Below, piece after piece: positions 40,619 to 45,880 of a DNA stretch of 45,880 nt. The notes under the pieces were generated by a model. The model was not told the DNA's origin. It searched no databases and was given only the letters and a program-made list of their open reading frames with translations. A program made the position numbers and the translations under genes. Origin of the DNA: Pseudomonas sp. PD9R. Lineage in GTDB: Bacteria > Pseudomonadota > Gammaproteobacteria > Pseudomonadales > Pseudomonadaceae. The DNA lies in contig NZ_JAHTMR010000008.1 in assembly GCF_019200975.1 (NCBI RefSeq), positions 32,208-78,087 of the forward strand. Direction: 5' to 3'. The first letter of the stretch is position 1. The number at the start of each line of letters is the position of its first letter.

Positions 40619-40646
40619 AGTATAGGTGGCATTACGCCGCTGTCAG
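40619..40646 (-). promoter_or_regulatory. Sigma-70-like promoter of the glycolate permease
   Basis: On the minus strand CTGACA, 16 bases, TATACT. Transcription would start near 40612, 51 bases before the start codon. Confidence 0.6.
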
Positions 40647-40740
40647 GGCGAGCCTCTGGTCCTGTGAATAAGCGCTGATCAGCTGGGCTGAGCTAGCATG
40701 GCGGGTAGGGTTGAAATCCAGCAATGGGAGGAATGCCACA

Positions 40741-40977
40741 ATGACTGAGCGCCATCTGGTCCATAAGGAAACGCTTTCGAACGGATGCAATATCGAGGTG
40801 AAAGCCGAGATACTGAGGGACGGTTCGCTGGGGATGTTCATCGGTGTCTACCGGCCGGACGGCACGGTAATTGACGAAGACCACGATCCCAAGCCCCACA
40901 TGCTGGACATGGAGGCGGCGATGGATTGGGGCATCGATATTGCCAAAGGCATCGGCAATAGTCAGAGAACGTTGTAG
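40741..40977 (+). CDS. Small conserved hypothetical protein
   Basis: A 78-residue soluble protein: MTERHLVHKETLSNGCNIEV, LRDGSLGMFIGVYRPDGTVI and a helical acidic end (DMEAAMDWGIDIAKGIG). ATG 40741 follows GGGAGG by 8 bases, a strong site. It looks like a small beta-meander plus helix. No function recognised; divergent from the permease gene. Confidence 0.78.
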   Translation: MTERHLVHKETLSNGCNIEVKAEILRDGSLGMFIGVYRPDGTVIDEDHDPKPHMLDMEAAMDWGIDIAKGIGNSQRTL

Positions 40978-40991
40978 CGATTGGCGCAAAC

Positions 40992-41090
40992 CCTGTAGGA
41001 GCTGCCGAAGGCTGCGATCTTTTGATCTTCGGCAATCGCATGGGCGCTAAAAGATCAAAAGATCGCAGCCTTCGGCAGCTCCTACAGGGG
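40992..41090. repeat. GATCTTTTGATC-family inverted repeat
   Basis: The most symmetrical copy: CCTGTAGGAGCTGCCGAAGG, GCTGCGATCTTTTGATCTT and exact complements on the right, with a central GGCAATCGCATGGGCGC. It sits between two converging genes and ends 4 bp before the amino acid permease stop, so it may serve as their shared transcript end. Confidence 0.9.
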
Positions 41091-41094
41091 GTTG

Positions 41095-42633
41095 TCAGAT
41101 TACGGGGCTGTTTACGGACGCACCGGAACGCCCAGCAGACGTGGCCCGTGGTTTTGAAAACTTCCACGCATCACCCGCCGGCGCCGTGCCTTTGTCATAT
41201 GGCTTGCCCAGCAGCATATAAACAACGCCCGCGCCCATCACCACCAGCGTGGTCAGGATCATCGCGTAGTTGATGTACCACGGCGCATCCGGCGTACGCG
41301 GCCAGACCATGTTGACGATGGCGCACACGCCATAAATCAGCGCGGCCAGGTTCACCCACAGGCCCCAGGCGCCGAGGGTGAATTGACCGTTCGGACGCCA
41401 GCCTTTGGCGCGGGCGATCAACGCCGCTACCACGATCAACTGGAAGGCCACGTAGATACCAATCGCCGCGAAGCCGACGATGGTCGCCACGGCATCGGCC
41501 ATGAATAACCCCAGGCAGACAATCGCCGCCGGCACCAGGCCGCTGACCAGCAACGCAAATGACGGCACGTGATTGGCCGACAGGCGTTTGAACAGCGAGC
41601 TGCCGACGATCATTTCGTCCCGCGCATAGGCGAACAACAGACGACTGGCGGCAGCCTGCAAGCTCAGCACGCAGGAGATGAACGACACCATCACCACCGC
41701 CATGACCAGGCGCGAACCGACCGGGCCGAAGGCGTTGGCCAGGATGGTGGCGACCGGATCGGTGTCTTCACCGGCCAGCACTTTGGCCATGTCCGGCACC
41801 GAGAGAATCAGCGCCAGGCAGGCGAACATTGCCGCCGCACCGCCGATGTAAATGGTCATGCGCATGGCTTTTGGAATGCGCTTGCCCGGGTTCGGCGTTT
41901 CTTCGGCCACATCGCCGCACGCCTCGAAGCCGTAGTATTGGAACAGACCCGCCAGCGACGCCGCGAGGAATGCCGGCAAGTACGAGCCATTCACTTCAAG
42001 GTTGAAGGTGTTGAACAGCACACTGAACGGCTGGTGACGCTCGAAGATCAGCAAGTAGCCGCCGACCAGAATCGCGCCGACCAACTCGCACAGGAAGCCG
42101 AACATCGCTACCCGCGCCAACAACTTGGTACCCACCAGATTCAACGCGGTGGAGAGCAGAATGATCGACAGGGCGATCAGGATGTTGGACTCGGGACCGG
42201 GTTTGAAACCAAGCAAAATGGCCAGATACGGCCCTGCACCTACGGCGACCCCGGCAATGGTGGCGCACAACGCCCAGGCATACACCCAGCCGACCATCCA
42301 CGCCCAGCGTTTGCCCACCAGGCGACGGGCCCATGGGTAAACACCGCCGGAAATCGGAAACTGTGAAACCACCTCACCGAAGATCAGGCACACCAGCATT
42401 TGCCCGGCGCCGATCAGCAGGTAAGACCAAAACATCGGCGGGCCGCCAGCGGCCAGGCACAAACCGAACAAGGTATAGACGCCGACGACCGGCGACAGGT
42501 AGGTAAAGCCCAGGGAAAAGTTCTCCCACAGGCTCATGCTGCGATTGAAATCCGAGCTGTAGCCGAGGGCGCGGAGCTGTTCCGCATCCTGATCGGCACT
42601 GGCGCTTGCACGCGTATTGGATGAGCCACTCAT
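41095..42633 (-). CDS. APC-family amine/amino acid permease
   Basis: A 512-residue permease with about 12 helices. The opening LRALGYSSDFNRSMSLWENFSLGFTYLSP, the motif GVYPWARRLVGKRWAWMVGW, and FQYYGFEACGDVAEETPNPGKRIPKAM are typical of the eukaryotic-like ACT/choline-GABA branch of the APC superfamily. It imports amines or amino acids. It is 185 bp downstream of the N-demethylase genes on the same strand with only a REP pair between, so it may bring in an amine linked to that pathway. Substrate not determinable. Confidence 0.92.
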   Translation of the reverse strand: MSGSSNTRASASADQDAEQLRALGYSSDFNRSMSLWENFSLGFTYLSPVVGVYTLFGLCLAAGGPPMFWSYLLIGAGQMLVCLIFGEVVSQFPISGGVYPWARRLVGKRWAWMVGWVYAWALCATIAGVAVGAGPYLAILLGFKPGPESNILIALSIILLSTALNLVGTKLLARVAMFGFLCELVGAILVGGYLLIFERHQPFSVLFNTFNLEVNGSYLPAFLAASLAGLFQYYGFEACGDVAEETPNPGKRIPKAMRMTIYIGGAAAMFACLALILSVPDMAKVLAGEDTDPVATILANAFGPVGSRLVMAVVMVSFISCVLSLQAAASRLLFAYARDEMIVGSSLFKRLSANHVPSFALLVSGLVPAAIVCLGLFMADAVATIVGFAAIGIYVAFQLIVVAALIARAKGWRPNGQFTLGAWGLWVNLAALIYGVCAIVNMVWPRTPDAPWYINYAMILTTLVVMGAGVVYMLLGKPYDKGTAPAGDAWKFSKPRATSAGRSGASVNSPVI

Positions 42634-42706
42634 GTTGTTTCCTCATTATCAATGGCAGTGGATTGCAGTGCTGGCGGGTTGTCTTAAGAACGCCGCTCAA
42701 TTTTTT

Positions 42707-42812
42707 CTGTAGGCGCTGGCCTGCCAGCGAAGGTCGTCAACGAAAACGAGTGCGTTCTGGATAAACGCGGCGTTTTCAAGTCCTTCGCTGGTAAGCCAGC
42801 TCCTACAGGGGG
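42707..42812. repeat. REP pair of the GCTGGCCTGCCAGC type
   Basis: CTGTAGGCGCTGGCCTGCCAGCGAAGG and CCTTCGCTGG..GCCAGCTCCTACAGGG are inverted around 45 bases holding AAACG repeats. It is a third sequence class of intergenic repeat in the window, lying between the haem subunit gene and the APC permease. Confidence 0.85.
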
Positions 42813-42818
42813 ATCGCG

Positions 42819-43853
42819 TCAGGATTTGGTTTTGCTATCACCACCATCGTCGTACTGCGAAAGCCACTCGACCGCCGCATCGCGGTAGCGGCTGAAGCCC
42901 TTGTAATCGACCAATTGCTGGTTCAAATCCCGCAGTACCCGATGCATGCGCCGCGCCCATGCCGGGTTGGTGGCGATATCTTCGAGGCTGAGCAGGTAAG
43001 TGCGGATCGGGAAGACAATGGCGTTGCTGCGCGGCAGGCGGTGCAACGGCTGCAACTCGATGCGCAGGTAGACCATTTGGCCGGCGTTTTCAGCGGTGAC
43101 CATGGTCCGGTCCGGTGCCCATTCCGGCAGACTTTCAGCCGAGACTTCGAGGCGCGGGTTGACCGTCAGCGACCAGTTCAGGCGACGCACCGGGTGCCCG
43201 GTGCGCAGGCGCAGCAGGAACTTCAAGGCACGGTCGAGCATGCCGATTTCCTTCACCAGCGGCACCGGGCCGTGGAACTCTTCCCAGCTCATGCCGAGGT
43301 TGAAACGCAGCGAATAATCGGCGCGTTGGGTGGCAATCCCGGCGCCCCAATACAGCGTGCCATCACGCTCTTCCTGCAACACCCAGTCGCCCTGGGCCTG
43401 GCGAGTCACGTATTCCATCGGCTCATAGGGCAGGGTGGTCGGGTCACCGAAGATGAAGCGATCGTCGATGTTCAGCAGCGTGTTGGTCCAGTGCCATTCC
43501 CGGCCTTCACGCTCCAGGCTGAAATACTGCGGGTAGTCCCGGGCGTAGGACTCCATGATCAGTTCCAGCAGGTCCCATTGCGCTTCCATCATGTGCGGTG
43601 CCGAGACGTAGTGCATGCCTGGATCTTTCTCCAGGGTGATCGCGCGGTCGCGGCATTCGCTGATGTAGTGCTCGTCGATATCGAACGCGGCGCGGAACGC
43701 ACCATCGCCCACCGACACATGCGGTTCGAGGTTCATCGAGTACATGTAGTCGTCATCGGGGAACGGGAAGGGCGCGCGGGCGATGGTTTCCGGGCTGTTG
43801 GCGAAGGTGTAGTCGTCGCGATAGGTTTCGTCGGGATTGAATTTGATATTCAT
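42819..43853 (-). CDS. Haem-dependent oxidative N-demethylase, haem (DUF3445) subunit
   Basis: A 344-residue DUF3445 protein, the PAS-fold haem subunit of the dimethylamine N-demethylase/monooxygenase described from Pseudomonas. Features: RAAFDIDEHYISECRDRAIT, LLELIMESYARDYPQYFSLE, YWGAGIATQRADYSLRFNLG, RLNWSLTVNPRLEVSAES and the C-terminal LQPLHRLPRSNAIVFPIRTY. It oxidises dimethylamine to methylamine and formaldehyde with O2. ATG 43853 follows GGAGA by 7 bases; an upstream in-frame ATG at 43898 lies in the previous stop region. Third gene of its operon, 17 bp after the reductase. Confidence 0.92.
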   Translation of the reverse strand: MNIKFNPDETYRDDYTFANSPETIARAPFPFPDDDYMYSMNLEPHVSVGDGAFRAAFDIDEHYISECRDRAITLEKDPGMHYVSAPHMMEAQWDLLELIMESYARDYPQYFSLEREGREWHWTNTLLNIDDRFIFGDPTTLPYEPMEYVTRQAQGDWVLQEERDGTLYWGAGIATQRADYSLRFNLGMSWEEFHGPVPLVKEIGMLDRALKFLLRLRTGHPVRRLNWSLTVNPRLEVSAESLPEWAPDRTMVTAENAGQMVYLRIELQPLHRLPRSNAIVFPIRTYLLSLEDIATNPAWARRMHRVLRDLNQQLVDYKGFSRYRDAAVEWLSQYDDGGDSKTKS

Positions 43854-43870
43854 TGTTATGTCTCCGTCGA

Positions 43871-44839
43871 TCAGAGGTCGATGACCAGGCGATTGCACTT
43901 GGCGCGGGATACGCAGGGCATGATTTTCTTGCGACTGATTTTGTCTTCGTCGGACAGCCAGTCATCGCTGTGCAGCAGTTCGCCGTCGAGTTCCAGTACT
44001 TCGGTTTCGCAGTGGCCACAGGCACCGCCACGGCACAGGTAAGGCATGCTGAAACCGGCGGCTTCCACCGCTTCGAGCATGGTCTGGTCGGGGGAGACGT
44101 CGATGGTCGTGCCGCTGCGGCCAAGGGTGAAACTGAAGGCTTCGCCGCCGCTGCTTTGCTCAAGGAAACGTTCGAAGTGCACATGGCTGTCGGTCCAGCC
44201 AAGCTTGCGGGCGCAGTCCAGCGTGGCGTCAATCATGCTGTCCGGGCCGCACGCATAGACATGGCTACCCAGCGGCCTGTTTTTGAGGATCAGCCCGATG
44301 TCCATGCGCACTTCGATGCCCTTGCGGTACAGGTGAACCTGTTCGCCGTAGGTCGCCTGCAACTCTTTGCCGATTTGCGCATGCTCTTCGCCGCGAACCG
44401 CGTAGTGCAGTTCAAAAGGCACCTTGCTCAGGCGCAATTCCTCCAGTTGCGAAATCACTGGCGTGATGCCGACACCGCCAGCGATGAACAGGTGCAGGCG
44501 CGCCTGTTTGATCAGCGGGAACAGATTGACCGGTGGGGTGACCTCGATCACATCGCCTTCGCTGACAGTGTCGTGCATCGACACCGAGCCGCCACGACCG
44601 GTTTCGACCCGGCGTACGGCAATCTGATAACTGCTGGTGTCGTAGGGTGAACTCAGCAGCGAGTAAGGGTTGCGCAAGGTGTTGCGGTCGTTGTCGATCA
44701 GCACCACCAGATGGCTGCCACCGGAGAAGGCCGGCAGGTGTGCGCCGGTCGGGGAGACCAGGGTGAAACGCTTGATTTCCGGGGTCACCGATTCGATTCG
44801 GGCCACACGCAGATTCAAAGTCCCGTTGTTCTGGCTCAT
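43871..44839 (-). CDS. N-demethylase reductase subunit (flavin and 2Fe-2S, PDR/VanB-like)
   Basis: A 322-residue phthalate-dioxygenase-reductase-type protein. The flavin domain has NTLRNPYSLLSSPYDTSSY (RxYSL-like), the NAD(P)H domain has LFIAGGVGITPVISQLEELR and HVYACGPDSMID, and the C-terminal plant-type ferredoxin has Cys ligands in PYLCRGGACGHCETEV with the fourth in KIMPCVS. It feeds electrons from NAD(P)H to the haem subunit. Its start overlaps the preceding gene's stop (ATGA), showing translational coupling. Confidence 0.95.
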   Translation of the reverse strand: MSQNNGTLNLRVARIESVTPEIKRFTLVSPTGAHLPAFSGGSHLVVLIDNDRNTLRNPYSLLSSPYDTSSYQIAVRRVETGRGGSVSMHDTVSEGDVIEVTPPVNLFPLIKQARLHLFIAGGVGITPVISQLEELRLSKVPFELHYAVRGEEHAQIGKELQATYGEQVHLYRKGIEVRMDIGLILKNRPLGSHVYACGPDSMIDATLDCARKLGWTDSHVHFERFLEQSSGGEAFSFTLGRSGTTIDVSPDQTMLEAVEAAGFSMPYLCRGGACGHCETEVLELDGELLHSDDWLSDEDKISRKKIMPCVSRAKCNRLVIDL

Positions 44840-45438
44840 GTGTCGAGCTCCTCGGCTGGGGGCAGTTCACCCGGCACTTCGGCATCGGCCTTGACCGCCT
44901 GAAACGCCGCCAATCGCCGGGAGTAGTGGTCGCGCACCACCAGCGTCACACCGCAGCCGGGGCAGTCGTAGACGCGTTGGGTGACGTTTTCGGTGTAGGT
45001 ATCGCAGTGCACGCACCAGACGCGGCGCACGAGGGTGCCGGAGTGTTCGCGCAGCACTTCATCGCGATTGAGGTCGAAACGGGTGGCCACCTGCATGGCG
45101 CTGCCCAGGAAGCTTTCGGAACCGGCCATGTACAAGCGTGTGCCCATGCGCGCATCGAACAGCAGGTCGTTAAGGTCATCGATTAACGCCTGGTTGCTGG
45201 CGTAGACCTGCAATTGATGACCTGGGTGCTGTTGCAACTCGGCAAGGAAGTCCTGGCCGGAAAAGGATTCCTGGGAGTACAGCAAGGTGATGGGCCGATC
45301 CAGTCCGGCCATTTCGCCCAACAGACGCAACATGGCGCGACCGCCACTGCCTTGCCCGACGATGATGTGCCGCAAGCCTCCCGGCAGCGGTTGCAACTGG
45401 TCATAGACCGGTCGGCTTTTGATCCCGGTGATCAACAT
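44836..45438 (-). CDS. Dimethylamine monooxygenase small subunit with zinc ribbon
   Basis: A 200-residue protein of the family annotated as dimethylamine monooxygenase subunit. The N-terminal part is Rossmann-like (RHIIVGQGSGGRAMLRLLGE, TRLYMAGSESFLGSAMQVAT), resembling the NAD-binding half of ferredoxin reductases. The C-terminal part has a zinc-ribbon of two CxxC knuckles (WCVHCDTYTENV and YDCPGCGVTLVVRDHYSRRL). First gene of the operon, with AGGAGG upstream of its start and a sigma-54-type promoter 87 bp before it. Confidence 0.9.
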   Translation of the reverse strand: MLITGIKSRPVYDQLQPLPGGLRHIIVGQGSGGRAMLRLLGEMAGLDRPITLLYSQESFSGQDFLAELQQHPGHQLQVYASNQALIDDLNDLLFDARMGTRLYMAGSESFLGSAMQVATRFDLNRDEVLREHSGTLVRRVWCVHCDTYTENVTQRVYDCPGCGVTLVVRDHYSRRLAAFQAVKADAEVPGELPPAEELDT

Positions 45439-45524
45439 TCTTATTTTTCCTCCTGGCTATCGGCGCGGCTGATGAAAGCCGGCTCTGATGCAAAGCCCAA
45501 CGATGGTGGGTTGCCAATAGCAGG

Positions 45525-45540
45525 AGCACAGGGCGTGCCA
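45525..45540 (-). promoter_or_regulatory. Sigma-54 promoter of the N-demethylase operon
   Basis: On the minus strand TGGCACG-CCCT-GTGCT, matching TGGCACG-N4-TTGCW with invariant GG and GC at the correct 10-base spacing. Transcription would begin near 45514, about 75 bases before the first gene. Sigma-54 control fits use of dimethylamine as nitrogen source. Confidence 0.75.
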
Positions 45541-45653
45541 TAAACTCAAGATGTTGAATTTAAAGGATAAATTATAATTTTGCGAAAGCGATGCAGGCAA
45601 AAATAACCACGGTTGTAGGCGTTTTTGCAGCGGTGACACGCAACAAACACCCT

Positions 45654-45880
45654 CTGTAGGAGCTGTCGAGTGCAACGAGGCTGCGATCTTTTGATTTTCT
45701 GCATTTCCAGCTGCGCCGAAAAACAAGATCAAAAGATCGCAGCCTGCGGCAGCTCCTACAGGGGGCGTGTGGGCGTCAGGCGCTTCTGTAGGAGCTGTCG
45801 AGTGCAACGAGGCTGCGATCTCTTGATCTTCTGCATTTCCAGCTGCGCCGAAAAACAAGATCAAAAGATCGCAGCCTGCG
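45654..45880. repeat. Tandem duplication of a GATCTTTTGATC-family repeat
   Basis: Two copies begin at 45654 and 45786, a period of 132 bases. Each has CTGTAGGAGCTGTCGAGTGC, AACGAGGCTGCGATC, CTTCTGCATTTCCAGCTGCG and AACAAGATCAAAAGATCGCAG; they differ at only about two positions over the shared 95 bases. The second copy is cut by the window end. They lie upstream of the N-demethylase promoter. No gene is seen in 45541-45880. Confidence 0.9.

Noticed and set aside
42653..42668. TGGCAG..TTGCAG resembling a sigma-54 promoter before the APC permease
   Set aside because: GG and GC are 9 rather than 10 bases apart and the site points away from the permease gene.
42915..44042. Open frame of 375 codons antisense to the haem and reductase subunit genes
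   Set aside because: It crosses a real gene boundary and has no signal, domain or ribosome site.
45457..45864. 135-codon frame with internal repeats (GAAAGCDLLILFFGA, AASLHSTAPTE) upstream of the N-demethylase operon
   Set aside because: The repeats are the direct translation of the 132-bp tandem intergenic element, not a repeat protein; it overlaps the sigma-54 promoter.
45654..45880. Direct repeats as a CRISPR array
   Set aside because: Only two long units with near-identical spacers, inverted internal arms, and no cas genes; they belong to a dispersed intergenic repeat family.

Overview
The window looks like chromosomal DNA of a fluorescent-group Pseudomonas. The support is high-GC coding sequence dense on both strands, two OprD-family porins, an LsfA-type 1-Cys peroxiredoxin, an Ohr/OhrR locus, a glycolate oxidase operon, and many intergenic repeats of the kinds common in P. 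fluorescens-like genomes (REP/BIME arms with GCGAGCAAGCTCGC cores, and a second family built on GATCTTTTGATC). I see no phage, plasmid, insertion-sequence or CRISPR content. One tRNA gene, Gln(TTG), is present. Species assignment is inference.

Layout, left to right. 1-2.2 kb: end of a GntP-type gluconate permease followed by an OprD-like porin. 2.2-3.9 kb: an amidase whose last 21 codons lie behind an in-frame TAG. 4.2-5.6 kb: an RcnR/RcnA-type nickel/cobalt sensor and exporter. 5.7-7.7 kb: divergent polyphosphate kinase 2 and short exopolyphosphatase. 7.7-11.4 kb: a manganese-type cupin, two luciferase-like flavin oxidoreductases and a LysR regulator. 11.6 kb: tRNA-Gln. 12-13.2 kb: an orphan polyamine-binding protein. 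13.3-14.9 kb: OhrR and two tandem Ohr peroxidases, each preceded by the same 12-bp palindrome. 15-16.9 kb: envelope proteins and a Rof-like Rho inhibitor. 17-19.8 kb: DUF899 thioredoxin-like protein, a regulator with two winged helices and a small beta-propeller, with a near-perfect operator between the divergent genes. 19.9-22.6 kb: a secreted CAP protein, a small unknown protein, and a secreted protein co-transcribed with a four-cysteine SufR-like regulator.

22.7-28.6 kb is the most coherent catabolic locus. An OprD porin, an AraC-family regulator, a beta-keto acid cleavage enzyme (BKACE), an MFS importer and a short-chain dehydrogenase fit a route that imports a 3-hydroxy acid, oxidises it to a 3-keto acid and cleaves it with acetyl-CoA. 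The porin promoter and the araC/BKACE promoter share a 27-bp element with TGTC half-sites 21 bp apart, which ties them into one regulon. Immediately after it lies a deletion scar: the last codons of a porin (minus strand) abut the last third of an MFS transporter (plus strand), leaving a glucarate-dehydratase-family gene without its own promoter.

30.5-34.3 kb: hydrolase, Tat-exported aldo-keto reductase, LsfA peroxiredoxin and Tat-type dienelactone hydrolase. 34.4-40.6 kb: glycolate/lactate permease and glcD-E-F-G, without glcC. 40.7-45.9 kb: an APC permease and three subunits of a haem-dependent dimethylamine N-demethylase (Zn-ribbon subunit, flavin/2Fe-2S reductase, DUF3445 haem subunit), preceded by a sigma-54-type promoter and a 132-bp tandem duplication of the repeat element. 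The usual folate-binding GcvT-like partner is not in the operon.
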